Source: Hypomyces perniciosus (lineage: Eukaryota > Ascomycota > Sordariomycetes > Hypocreales > Hypocreaceae). Taken from it: a DNA stretch of 64,000 nt. Positions 24,601 to 35,866 of the stretch are shown piece by piece. The notes below the pieces were generated by a model. The model did not search any database. It was given only the letters and a program-made list of their open reading frames with translations, and had not been told where the DNA came from. Both the position numbers and the translations under genes were made by a program. How positions within the stretch are numbered: the first letter of the stretch is position 1; every line of letters starts with the position of its first letter. The DNA is taken from positions 3,906,001-3,970,000 of the forward strand of contig SPDT01000004.1 of NCBI GenBank assembly GCA_008477525.1, given 5' to 3'.

Positions 24601-26894
24601 GATCTAGATATACTGATTATTTATTAAAAGAATAAGAAACTGTAAATAGCTGTATAGTAGGTTATATAACTTGATACTGCTAGATACCCTGCTTTTAAAA
24701 TATAAAATAATCTAGACCCTCTATAAACTATATATCTATAACTTTAGTAACTAAACCTAGTAAAAACTTTACTTAGTTTATTAGAGAGAGATCTTGCATT
24801 TTAATCTACTTTTAATAAACTATTTAGAGAGATATTAAACCTTAAAGATTATATAGTTAACTAGATCTATGCTATTATAACTAAATAGATTACTGCCTAA
24901 ATTATTTGTAATAAAGAGTATAAAAGGCTAAAGATAGTCTTTATATATAATAATAATTATTATAAATTAAGTAAAATTAAAAAGTATAATATTATTATTG
25001 CTATTTTACTTAATAAAAGTATAGTATATCCTTTATAGTATATATAATAGTAGATATATTATATAGTTTCTTTAATATAAAAATTAAATTAATAGTTAAT
25101 ATTAGTAGAGGCGCGCTTAATTTAAAGTATAATATTTATTTAAAAGATATAGTAGTTAATTCTTTAAGCGGCAGTAATAGTAGTATATTTTAATATAACC
25201 TTAATAAAACTATATAAAAGCAGAGCTTCTAAATAATATAGTTCTTAAACTAACTGCTACTAGGTCTATATATAGCTGTAGCTGGCCTTTAAGCGCAATA
25301 TAAAGGTAAAGGAAATTAGTTTAAGGCAGCTATTAGTACTATTTATAATAAAAAGCTAAGGCTATAGAAGAAATATTAATAACCCGATCTAAGTAGCGAC
25401 AGGCTATATTAAAGTAATATCTGCCACTTTATAAATAAGGAATTGGATTATGCGGTAATATATAAGGATAATTTATTAACCTTTATTTTATAACTTAAAA
25501 GGATAAAAGATAAGGATATAAGCTTCCCTCCTATGCCTACAGGTACCCTACCTTTTAAATATTAATTTATTAAAAACTATAACCTTTTAACTCGTTATTA
25601 CAAAAACTAAATTTAATAACCTTTTCCTGCCCCCTTTAAGTATTTTAAAAAAAATAGCAAATACTATTAAAGTTTAAATAAATTAAACGTAATTAGACTG
25701 TTATGCTATTAAATAGGCAGTATTTTTATAAAATATAAAAGAATTAACCCTTTTAATGTTAAAGTACATGATAATCCCGCCTTTTATATTTAAAAATAAT
25801 ATATTAATAATAAATATATTATAAATAATACTTTTAAAATTAATTTTAATATTATTACAAAGTTAAATACTTTACTTTTTATATAGTAGATTTAAAAAGG
25901 TTTTTATTAATAAAAATAACAAATAATTAATTATAGTATATAAGGTTTTTATATAAATAGAAAAGATTAATATAATTTAATATATAAAATTAAATAAAAT
26001 AAATATATTATTTAAACTATAAATAATTATTTAATTAAATATTGAGAGAAATATTGCTTTTTAATTATTATATAAATAAATAAAATATTTATAAATACCT
26101 TTCAAAGCCTTGTATATTTAAAAGGTTTTATAAACTTTAAAAAGTTAAATACAAAAGGTTTTTTATTTAATTAATAATTATATAAGTAATTAAGGTAACT
26201 GCTTAACTCAAAAATACAAAATATTAAAGATTTATTTTTTAAATAAATTTAAAATTCTTTTTTCTTTATTAATTAATAACTAAAAGTAAATTATATAAAT
26301 TATAATTATAGTTAAAGGTAATATTATAAATTAAGACCTTTTAATTTAAAAAGAAAATTAACTATATAAAATAGTAATAAACAAGCTTTTATTATTTTAA
26401 AAAGAATTAAAAGGAAATTAAAGAAATTAAAAAAATCAATAATAAAATCTTGTTTTAAATCCTATTAAATTATAGCTAAAAAAGAATTATAGCTATTAAA
26501 GCGAAATAAAAGATTATTAAAATTAATAAATTTAAAAGTAAAAACATTATTTACTTTTAAAAAGTAATTTTTAATTTAAAGTTAAGTATTAAAGCCAATA
26601 GTTTAAAAATTAAAAAAGTAAATATTTAAAAACGTTTTTTATATAAAAAGCTTTTAAATTTTAAATTAAGATTATAAAATTATATATATATTAAATTATC
26701 TTTAATATTTTATTACAAAATATCTTGTAATAAAATTATTAATATATATAATTAACTTATAACTTTTACAGAAAAATATATATAAGCTTTAAGCTTTTTA
26801 ATACTTTTATTTGAATAAAGTTATAAATTAAATAAAATAAAATGATTTAATATAATTAATATTTAAACTTTTATAATTTAAAAAGTTATATTAG
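24601..26894. mobile_element. RIP-degraded AT-rich DNA, family not identified
   Basis: Strongly AT-rich with no open frame. The part from about 25130 to 25780 keeps more GC than the rest and may be a less mutated fragment of a mobile element or a captured gene, but no domain could be read with confidence. Confidence 0.45.
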
Positions 26895-27120
26895 TGTTAC
26901 AGGCTAGGCTATGTCTCCCGGAATCACGACTACGCCGAATCCGGAAATACGACCAATACTAGACCGCTTACCTAATTAGGAAACCACCTCGGCCACAACC
27001 CTATACGCACAACTATATAACGCATACATAGCTAGTATAGAGCTTCCTTCCTTCAGCTATAGATAGACAATACAGAGGTGCCCTAACTGCGTGCTTTCCA
27101 GTTAGGCTACACCCGTTACA
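26895..27120 (-). mobile_element. Solo-LTR-like insertion, 226-base family, minus-strand copy
   Basis: 226 bases running TGTTACAGGCTAGGC...CACCCGTTACA on the plus strand, i.e. the reverse complement of the copy at 20732-20957. The target duplication is ATTAG (26890-26894 and 27121-27125). The surrounding DNA is heavily RIP-mutated but this insertion is not. Different target duplications show that the two copies are independent insertions. Confidence 0.78.
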
Positions 27121-28500
27121 ATTAGAATATTAAAATATAAAAACTATAATAAATAGAATTATATATTTAAAGTAAAAGAAAAACTATTAATAACCTTTTT
27201 GATATATTAACTATTATATCTGTTACTTTTTTAATTATATAAATTATTATATATAGTTTACTTTATATAATAATATTAAAATGTATATTATTAAAAAATA
27301 CATTAAAAGGCTACCTTTAAAAATAAAAGACCTTATTAATACAAAAATTAACTTTATTAATAAATAAAAGTTTTCCTTTAAAAAGAATTAAATTACATTA
27401 AAAGACCCTTATAATTTTCTTAATATAAAATAAAAAGTATTATATTAGCTTTTTAAAGGCAATTAAATTTAAAAATAAAAAGCCATAAATAATAAACTAT
27501 ATTTAAGTTATTAAAAATATTTAATTTAAAAGTCTTTTAAATAAATATAAAAGAATAAAAATAATATTATAATATTGCCTGTTTATTAATTGAAAAGAAT
27601 TGTTGTAATATTATATTTATTTAAAAACTTTAAATATAATAAAATGATATTATATTTAAAAACTAAATACAAATATACTTTAACTTTCAAATATTCAATT
27701 TAATTAATAATTAAAAAGAGATTAAACCTTTTATTTTTATATATACTAAAAAGTCCTTTAACCTTTTATATTGTAATGGGTATAGCCTAAGTGGAAAGCA
27801 TGCAGTTAGGGCACCTCTATATTGTTTATCTATAGCTGAGGGAGGGAAGTTCTATACTAGCTACGTATCTACTATAAAGCAACTTTTAAGATTATAATAA
27901 ATACTTTTATAAAATAAAAATATCCCTTTGTAAATAATTGTTATTAAAGACTTTAATACTTTATATTAAATTTAATAATTAAATTAAACATTAATTATAG
28001 TAAAGAATAAAATAAGAAATAAATAAAAATATATAAGTTTACTTTAACTTTAATAAATACTTTAATAAAAGACTTTAAAAAATATTAATTTAATATTTTT
28101 AAACTATCGAGTCTTTTTAATAATCATAAAAAGACTAGATATCAAGTTAAATTACTATACTATTACTATTATACTATTAGATTTTATTAAATTTATATTT
28201 AATATTAAAAAAAGTATATCCTTTTAAAAAACCTATAAGAATTTAGTTTAATAATATATATATAGTTAACTCTTTTTTAAAATAAATACAGTTAATTTAA
28301 TAAAGGTAAATTTTAATATAGCTATTTATGCTTTATAAGAATTATTTATAAACTATATTTAAGCAGTAAATAAAAAAAGTCTTAAAATAAATATAGCGCC
28401 TTTTAAGAAAATAAAAACTATTATATAATTTATAAAGCCTTTATTGCAGTATTTGATAAATCTATTAAAAAACTTAAAGTAAAATAATTACTGTAAAACA
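27121..28500. mobile_element. RIP-degraded AT-rich DNA with a fragment of the 226-base family
   Basis: Highly AT-rich, no readable protein. At 27772-27868 lies a partial copy of the 226-base family covering only its first 97 or so bases (TGTAATGGGTATAGCC to about CTACGTAT). It carries a few C-to-T/G-to-A changes and lacks the right part. Confidence 0.6.
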
Positions 28501-29660
28501 CTATTAAACGCAAAAAATAAATTTACTAGAATAGGATTATAGCTTTAGCTAGCTTAAATAAAGGTATTTAATAGGTAATTAAATAATATAAAGCTATAAA
28601 CTGCTTTTAGCCCCCCCTTCTAATTAATAGGATAAAAAGTATATTTAACTTTAAAAAGTAGGTAATTTACTTTACAGAATACCTTTTATAGTAAGAAGGA
28701 GCAAAGGAAGATATTAATGACCTGGAAAGATTAAAGGCATTATAAAACCTTTAAATTATATAAAATAAATTAATTATAAAGGAAAAAGCGAGAAAGGCTA
28801 TAATAAAGGCAGTCACTACTGCTTTTAGTCTAAGTAATATATTAATTGCCCTTTTTTAGTAGGTATAGCCAGCTATTAAAGACTTAATAGCCTGTGTAAT
28901 ATATACTCTTAAAGTTGCTTTAAGTAAAGGCAAAATTGGAATAGTAGTTACTTTTAATATCTTTAAGGCCTTTAATATTATTATAAAGAATAAGCTAGTC
29001 TTAAAGTTTAAATAATGAAGTTAGCTAGTTTGGTTTATTAAATAAGTAAAGTCTTTTATAAATAATAAAACTGCCTTTATTTATAGAAGAGATAAGATTA
29101 CTTTACTAAGATTTGGATTTAAATGTAAAGCCCTTTAAAGCTTTTTTATCTCCCCTATTATATTAATATTATAGTTTAGCTTAATTCTGTAATTTCAAGA
29201 TTAATATTTATACTTTAAATATATAAATAATATTACTATATTTACTATAAGTAAAATAATTAAAGAAATAATTATATTTATATAATAAGCATTTAATAAA
29301 ATATTAAAATAAAAAGCAGAAAATATAATTTCTTTTAATTATAATAAAGTTAAATTCATATATTTTTATTATATAAAAAAGCAACCCTATAAAGAAAGAG
29401 TTATAATAAAAGGTTAATTAATTAATTTTAATAAAAATATTAAATACTTAAAAGTTTATTTTAATTTTAAACTCTCTTTTAAAAAATATATATAAAACCT
29501 TTATTAATAAAATATATAAAACTCTTAATTCTTTTAAATTATTTCATAAAATATAAAAAAGGTTACCTTTTAAAGCAGTATTATAAATAATAAAAGCTTA
29601 TATTATATTTACTACTTTATATAAAGTAAAGGTATAATAGCTTAAATATAAATCCTGATT
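28501..29660 (+). mobile_element. RIP-degraded LINE (Tad-like) reverse transcriptase remnant
   Basis: Read through stops on the plus strand, 28930-29170 gives a pattern like non-LTR reverse transcriptases of the Tad/I type: GIVVTFNIFKAFN in place of the usual FDV.GAFD motif, then LVWFIK.VKSFINNKTAFI, then a degraded GLPQGSPLSPILF region near 29120-29170. Downstream segments (about 29320-29480) fit the thumb region. Domain assignment is by eye. The endonuclease and 5' end were not found. Confidence 0.42.
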
Positions 29661-29711
29661 ATAAAATAGTTTAATTAAATAAATAAACATAAAGGTTTTT
29701 AAATTAATAGA

Positions 29712-30290
29712 TGTTAAAAAGGAGGGCTAAAAAGTAAGGATTTTAGTGTATTTGGGTAACCTTCCTATTCTGGCTAGACCCGGAATTAGGCCCGACGCTA
29801 GGACCGAGTTCCGGAGGAACTTCGGTGTAAGTCAGGAAATTTCTGTTATCTTCAACGATAACAATTGAGCTAGGACCAGCTACCCCGCCTACCCTAGACT
29901 CAATACAATGGCCACAATGGCTATTGTGAAAAATCTGACCAAAATGGTTTCCTGTTTGTATGGCCGTGAGTCGATTTGGCCGATTTCCTATATAAATGAA
30001 TTTTGCGGAAATAGGAACAGGGCCACGAACCCAATTCTGCCGCCGCATTCCTATTATCTAGTCGGAGGACTATTATAGAAGACAAAGCTATTGTTCATAC
30101 AATCACTTCTACACCAGCCGCACATCACTAGATATTCTATAGCTTTCTAGCTATTAGTTCAGTTACAATTCAATTGTTCATCCATTGTTAACCCAACTAG
30201 ACTCTCAGTCGTTTCCTCATTGCTGCGTTGGGTGCACCTTCCTTGAAGCTGCACTTAAATGAGGTTTAGTATAACCTTGTTATTTTAACA
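29712..30290 (-). mobile_element. Solo-LTR-like insertion, 580-base family, minus-strand copy
   Basis: 579 bases running TGTTAAAAAGGAGGGC...CCTTGTTATTTTAACA on the plus strand, inverted relative to 19265-19845. The target duplication is ATAGA (29707-29711 and 30291-30295), or AATAGAT if read as 7 bases. It is closely similar to the 19265 copy and nearly free of RIP, in a heavily mutated context. The 101-codon frame at 29743-30048 mirrors the frame in the other copies. Confidence 0.72.
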
Positions 30291-31195
30291 ATAGATAAAA
30301 TAAATAAAGCTTTTAAAACTATAATAAAAGTAGTTTTTTTAGTTTAAAAAACTATATATATATTTCTTTTATATAAAAAATCTGAAATTCCTTTTATAAA
30401 TATTACTTTAGCTTAAATTTAAAGGGCAAAGGTAAAATAATAGCAGTAAAAAGATATTTAAAAAATATTAAACTTTTTTCCTTTTTTTTATAATTATAAT
30501 ATATTTTAATAAATTTTAAATTAAAAGAAATTTAAAGTAAGGTAGAGTTATATATTATAAAATAAAAGTTATTATAAACTTTAATTATTTAAATAATATT
30601 AAAATATACAATATTAAAGTATAAGCTACTTTAAAGGCAATAAAGTTAATAATAAAATATATAAAAAAGGATTATTTAATTTAAAAAGCCTTTTCCTTTA
30701 ACAATTTAATAATAGTTAATTAACTATTTAATAAACCCCCCCCCCTTTTATATAAAAAGTATATATATATTTTTAGAGATTAATATAAAATATTGTCCTT
30801 TATATAACCTATATTTTATAAATATTAAAATATAAGGATATTTTAGGTAATAAATAGGTTAATTAATTTAATAAAGTTTTAAACTATTATAATTAATAAA
30901 GATTTAAAGCTTTAAAGTCCCTTTTAAAATTAAAACTTTTATACTTTATTTTATATAAATTATTAGTAGAAAGGTTTAAATATAGTGATTTTTAAAAATA
31001 TAATAAGCGCTTTAAATATAATATAAACCTTATTTATAAATATAGCGAATTAAAGGAATAAAGTTATTTTATAGAGTATAAAATAATTAAACTTTTCTTA
31101 TTAAATATTTTATGAAAGGAAACCCCTTTATTATATCTATTTAAACTTTTAAGAAGTAAAGATTTCTAAAAACTAATAGAGGAAATAAACTTATA
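30291..31195. mobile_element. End of the RIP-degraded block
   Basis: AT-rich DNA without readable coding content. It ends abruptly near 31195, where GC content jumps (TTGGCGCCTGGCGCGCCGC at 31209-31227). Confidence 0.55.
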
Positions 31196-32408
31196 TACAC
31201 ACTCTCCGTTGGCGCCTGGCGCGCCGCTAAGCAGATGAAAACAGAACCTTTGGGTGGTTCCTTTTACACACACCACAATACATGGGTTGGTGCAACCGAA
31301 CCCGAACAGATTCTCTTTATCCAGAACCCAGTGTCGACAGACAGTTCTGACAGAAGATGGCCTTTTGTAGGATAGCTTCCAGCTGAAGACACGTATTTGA
31401 GTCGAGATGGGTTTCCGATACCCCTAGGTATCTATATTCAGAGAGTTCCCGTGAATTTCATCCATAACCTCTTCTCAGGTGCGCAAACTCCGGTCGGCTG
31501 AAAGCAACATGAACCTCCGACAGGACTGACGGAGTAAGTAGAAATCGATGGGCTCTAAATAAGCCATTACCGACAATGCCAGCTCGGTGGGGAGTTGATA
31601 TATGCTGCTCTTGAAGTTGTTTTCGTATGCGACGACCCACGAATCCTTCTCCAACTGATCTTCTTCTTCTTCGGCCGCGGAGTCTCCATGCCGCCTCGCA
31701 AGACGCTTGGCTTGCGGTTTTTTGGAGCCGGCTTTGCTGCATTTTCCCGGAGCCCCGACCTTACAACCATCGACGACATGATGTAAAAGATGCAGAAGTT
31801 GTGTATGATGGCGGTGATGGTGTTGATGGTGGTGATGGTGGTGATGTTGGATAGGGGAGAGTGTGAGGAAGAAAAATTGGCGGCGCGACCAGAAGGTGAG
31901 AAATAAAAAAGGCTAAACAACTCTAAATTTAAAATTCGGTAGCCTAGATTCGGCGCGTCGTGTACGAAGTACCATTTCTATTGCCATTACATAGAACTCT
32001 AACTGCTAAGCAGGCGAACTCCGATTACTACAGATTGCTCCGATTGTTGGATGGCTCTGGTTACTACGGGTAACTCTGATTGCTGTATATGACTGTTATT
32101 TCTACGAATAGCTCTCTTGACTATGGATGACTCTTATCCAGTAGCTGTCTACAAAACATAAAAACGCTCCGGATACTCTCTATTACCTATTAGAAATCTA
32201 ATATCTTTTGCAGTAAATTCTGAGATTAAAGTGAGATGCTGTTGAAGCTATAAGGCAATGAACCCTTAGGCCTTAGGCAGTCATGCATAGCGCGAGAAGG
32301 CAGCCGTTTGCCTTTTTTGTTTGTTTGTTTATCTAGAAAGTCACACCACGTGACCCTCACATCACCCTCGCTTTTCCAACCACTTCAAATCTTGCATCAA
32401 CCGCCACC
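31196..32408. other. Upstream intergenic DNA with a GATGGTGGT run; no gene supported
   Basis: Several overlapping frames lie on both strands at 31458-31920. The minus-strand one starting near 31779 (MSSMVVRSGLREN...) is rich in basic residues, but none shows a family pattern. Low-complexity GATGGTGGTGATGGTG repeats lie at 31806-31850. A CACGTG E-box-like site is at 32347-32352, about 60 bases before the next ATG. Confidence 0.45.
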
Positions 32409-33592
32409 ATGGAGAAAGAACCAGAAACTCCATCGGTCGCAGTGAAAGAACAATTGAGTGATGAGCAATCTGCGGCTCGTCAAGAGACGGGGAAGGCCCC
32501 CGCGGACAATGAGCCATCTGCTATCCCCTCAGCAACCAAACAAGAGCCCTCGAGCGATGAGCAGTCGGCGCCTCCTGCAGCTACGGGACAAGGATCGCAA
32601 GGTCCTGCGGGTAATAAGAAGCCTAAAGCTACTTCCAAGAAAAAGAGCAAACTCACCTCAGCCCAAATCGCAGCGTACAAGGACCTCTTCTGTGATGCCG
32701 TCGACTCTATGGTCCGCGTCAAAATCTCTCCCTCCGAAACACCCGCAACTACGAGCAAGGATTCGCCAGATGACGGAAAATCCTTGACCGTTTACAAGAA
32801 GAAGAGCGATCTCACGCCGGGTCAGATCGCAACATGCGAGGCCATCTTCTCCCGTGTTGTGCAGACTCTACCCGGCGCCAAAGCCAAACCATCTCACATG
32901 GACGCTTTCTAGCAAGAAGTGTTCCGTGAATGGAAGAGCTCAGAGAAACCGGCGCCCAAGCTGTTCCGCCCTCCACAACAGCCCACGTACATGCGCGTGG
33001 GAACAGCTGAGCTTGACCCCAATGTTGAACGGTATGAACCCAACATCATAATGGCAGAGAGAATGTCGACACTAACCACCATCCACATCTCTCTAGTCTA
33101 CCCATACCCGCTTACGCTTTTCTTGTCGTGGATACTTGCTGGGACGGTGAGGCGTTCGCTCTTGTTTGGCTGTGGATTTCGATGCACCGCCCCATTCGTC
33201 TCAACCAAGTCATCTTCGCTGAGGGTAGGAATGCCGAGTCTTGTCTTGTAGACGCCTTCATGGAGTTCGACCGGGAGGAGTTCCGTCGTATCTGTCAGTG
33301 GAACAGCACGATGGCGGTTTACGTCGTCCGTCGCCGAATCCATTTCTGGGCCGTGAACGGATACAGCTACGACGAATTGAGTGATACGCGCATGAAGAAA
33401 GAAGAACGGCTTTTGGAAAGGGAGCATAATCTCTTGGAGGAACTGGAGGAGTTCATTCTATGCCGGAACCTCTTGCACACGAACCACTGCCTCCCCGACG
33501 GTGGCCGAGTTGAGAAGCTTCTGGCTGAGAAGAGCCATCTTTTTGCCGACTTTGAGGTTTCTTTTGCTCAGGTTCCTTTGGATGAGGAATGA
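32409..33592 (+). CDS. Unrecognised protein with two predicted introns
   Basis: My model joins 32409-32855, 32913-33031 and 33097-33592, giving 353 residues. The first ATG has a good context (CCGCCACCATGG). The in-frame TAG at 32910-32912 is the 3' end of a plausible 57-base intron (acceptor TTTCTAG, branch-like CTCAC, donor GT at 32856; GT at 32859 also keeps the frame). Intron 2 (33032-33096, 65 bases) has GTATGA, a CTAAC branch site and CTCTCTAG. The N-terminal third is hydrophilic (Pro, Ser, Glu, Lys) and holds two related segments, KKKSKLTSAQIAAYKDLF and KKKSDLTPGQIATCEAIF. The C-terminal half is more globular, with aromatic residues and a Glu-rich helix (RLLEREHNLLEELEEF). No known family is recognised and no localisation signal is seen. 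Alternatively the gene is a pseudogene with a nonsense codon at 32910; I prefer the intron. Confidence 0.55.
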
Positions 33593-33827
33593 AACCGACA
33601 AGATGTTAGGATTTGCAATGTGGATATCGGACATATGCAGTTAGTTATGCCAAAGTTTGCGACCATGCAGTCGCCTGGTTTACCACCTCCCTGGCTCCTA
33701 TCAACCTCTATGTGCACAAATAAGATAACAAGGCCAAAACATATGACTTGTAGCAAATGCCCAATTGACCAAGTTCCAAAAAAAAAAATACAAAAAGCGA
33801 CAAAAAGCGACAAAAAGAAATGTCATC
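33593..33827. other. Short intergenic stretch with pol III terminator-like tracts
   Basis: The stretch contains A-runs and two copies of GCGACAAAAA (33798-33817). On the minus strand these are T-runs just downstream of the tRNA gene and could serve as pol III terminators. Confidence 0.5.
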
Positions 33828-33900
33828 TCCTCCGGGAAGGCTCGAACTTCCAACCTCCTGATTAACAGTCAGACGCGCTAGCCAATTGCGCCACAGAGGA
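33828..33900 (-). tRNA. tRNA-Asn (anticodon GTT)
   Basis: The 73-base minus-strand sequence folds as a full cloverleaf. The acceptor stem is TCCTCTG with CGGAGGA, the D arm holds box A (TGGCGCAATTGGC), the anticodon stem is TCTGA/TCAGG around loop CTGTTAA (anticodon GTT), and the T arm is GGAAG-TTCGAGC-CTTCC (box B). There is no intron. CCA is not encoded, as normal for eukaryotes. T-runs downstream are suitable terminators. Confidence 0.95.
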
Positions 33901-35116
33901 TCTGATCGATCCTGAGGATCTTTGGTGATGGTGGCCAGTTCGAGGAACAACTTTTATGCCAGTCACTCCCTGTGTTGTTTCACTGACTTGGAAAATAGGA
34001 TATGTGAGCTTTGCAGTGTTGTGAAGGCGTCGAAGCGGTGCGGTGTGTTAGAGGTCCTGCGTGAGGATGGCCATTTTTTGCTGCTATTTTAAGAGAGGAT
34101 ATTGTATAATTTTTTCCGTAAAACATATTACGACTGCTGGAAATAACTCAAAGTGAGAGAATTCACTGTTCTGAATGGATTGAATTTTAATTCATGACGT
34201 TTAGGGTAACGAAGCATTCTACAATCTAGATGGAGGTTGCGCTCAGACTTGGGGTAACATAGTGGGGGGTTGTACGGAGATGGTGATCGGGTCAGTGCGT
34301 GTGACAGGACGATCACAGTGATTCAGCGATGTCTCGGCTTTGATCCTGGTTACTCCCATTTTTTCCCTTCTTTTCTTTCAGAAGGAAAAAAAGGACTGGG
34401 CGTTGGTTCTCAAGCTTCCAGCTAGTCATGGGTGTTCCTTGATGCTAAGATCATGGGGATATGTAATAAGTACAGTGCCATCTATCCACATGCACTCCGT
34501 ACGCGACCAAGACTACCAAGAACCCCTGATTCAAAACAAGAAACCGAACAACAAACTCCTTCACCTTCTCTTGAGCAGTGGGTGAACAGGCGCACGGCCT
34601 TTTCCCGCCCAGAAACCCCAATTTCTCTTCCTTCATCCGTCAGGGCCATCCCGTTGCGTCATAATGGAAGGCTCCTGTGACAGACCTATGTTTCGCATAA
34701 GCCACCACCAAGGCTGTTTGTGATGTGACACGGCAGGTCCGAAGGCAACTGTAGGGCTCTGTGGTCGTGTCTCTCTCCTTCGGGTCGCCCGAGAGGGCCA
34801 GAGCGAGAAGGATATCTACTACTGCTGCCTGCTGCTACCAGTAATAGCAGGTAGTTATGTTGAAGGTAGACGAGCACAGCACATGTCAAGCTGTGTGTCG
34901 AAACTCTGCGCTGCAACCATCCGATCGCATTCAATAAACAAAAAATCTTGTGTGGTTTCCCGTGCGCGCGCATTCTCTTTCACCTGTTTTGTTTGCAAGT
35001 GGGAGAATACTACACTACACCGTATCGACGAACCCGAACCCATCAAAGGGGATTTGTTTGTCACCGAGTGGACATCAAGGCATATCCATACACCATCGAT
35101 CGCAGTCGTCGTCACA
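33901..35116. other. Intergenic DNA, no gene recognised
   Basis: Roughly 1.2 kb between the tRNA gene and the Ser/Thr-rich protein. Frames present are short and without family resemblance. The last few hundred bases are probably promoter and 5' leader of the next gene. Confidence 0.5.
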
Positions 35117-35866
35117 ATGGCGAGAAGGAAAACAGCGCGGCATCTCAAAGTCTTGGGCCTGGCTCTCCTCACGGGGACTGCCTCGGCAGCGTCCCTCACC
35201 CTCTCCAACTTTGAGGCTTTGAGTTCTGTATCGATTATCAACTGCATCTTCGCCTACAACACTCCCATCCGGAGTTGCACAGTGGATGACTTCACCAACG
35301 GCAACACATGCTCCGAGGCATGCATATCAGGATTACAAGCCGTGCAATTCAACATCCGGTCCGCATGTGCCCAAGTCAGCGCTGCGTCCGGTACGCTACT
35401 CGCGCAGGTGATGAAGGGAAATGTGGTCGATGCGCTTTGCAAGAAGGACTCTTCGATGTCGCTGCCTACTACCACGTCAAAGACGTCCACAATGCAAACG
35501 AGTACAACGCCGACGAGCATGAGGACGAGCATGCGGACGAGCGTAGTCACAAAGGCGCACTCATCATCTCAGGATTCGTCGACTACATCGAGCGACACTG
35601 TCAGCGCAACAACGACATCGGCCACGGAGTCGTTTACAGACTTGGCGACGAATACGACTAGCATAGAAACACCTCAGCAGACCAGTACTGGTGATGTTAG
35701 CTCGACGACGACGACTGCGGGTACACCGAGGATAACGTCTCAGCCTGGAAGTGGTGGTGGAAGTCCGTTTGACTTTGTCATCTCCGCAGGCACATTGACC
35801 CACCGACAAGGAACAGCAGTGGTGATAGGGATAACAATGGCCGTTGCTGGCTTTGCATTTACCTGA
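35117..35866 (+). CDS. Secreted Ser/Thr-rich protein, probably GPI-anchored
   Basis: 249 residues from the ATG at 35117 (CACAATGG, good context). The same frame is open upstream from 34883, but that part lacks a signal peptide. Residues 1-25 are a basic and hydrophobic signal peptide (KVLGLALLTGTASA). Residues 26-110 form a small domain with six cysteines (43, 54, 65, 69, 84, 108), including C-x3-C (CSEAC). Residues 115-225 are a Ser/Thr-rich stretch, likely O-glycosylated and extended. The C-terminus has a small-residue region (GSGGGS) and ends in a hydrophobic tail (VVIGITMAVAGFAF), the layout of a GPI attachment signal. Such proteins sit in the plasma membrane or cell wall of filamentous fungi. 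No specific function can be given. Confidence 0.75.
   Translation: MARRKTARHLKVLGLALLTGTASAASLTLSNFEALSSVSIINCIFAYNTPIRSCTVDDFTNGNTCSEACISGLQAVQFNIRSACAQVSAASGTLLAQVMKGNVVDALCKKDSSMSLPTTTSKTSTMQTSTTPTSMRTSMRTSVVTKAHSSSQDSSTTSSDTVSATTTSATESFTDLATNTTSIETPQQTSTGDVSSTTTTAGTPRITSQPGSGGGSPFDFVISAGTLTHRQGTAVVIGITMAVAGFAFT

Noticed and set aside
6166..31195. Mitochondrial or bacterial origin for the AT-rich block
   Set aside because: Eroded gypsy domains, LTRs and target duplications show it is RIP-mutated nuclear transposon DNA.
31458..31920. Overlapping frames of 94 and 117 codons (minus) and 63 and 75 codons (plus)
   Set aside because: Mutually overlapping, basic or low-complexity translations driven by the GATGGTGGT run, no recognisable family.
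32910..32912. TAG as proof that the 32409 gene is a pseudogene
   Set aside because: A typical short intron ending exactly at this TAG restores the frame, so a broken gene is not required.
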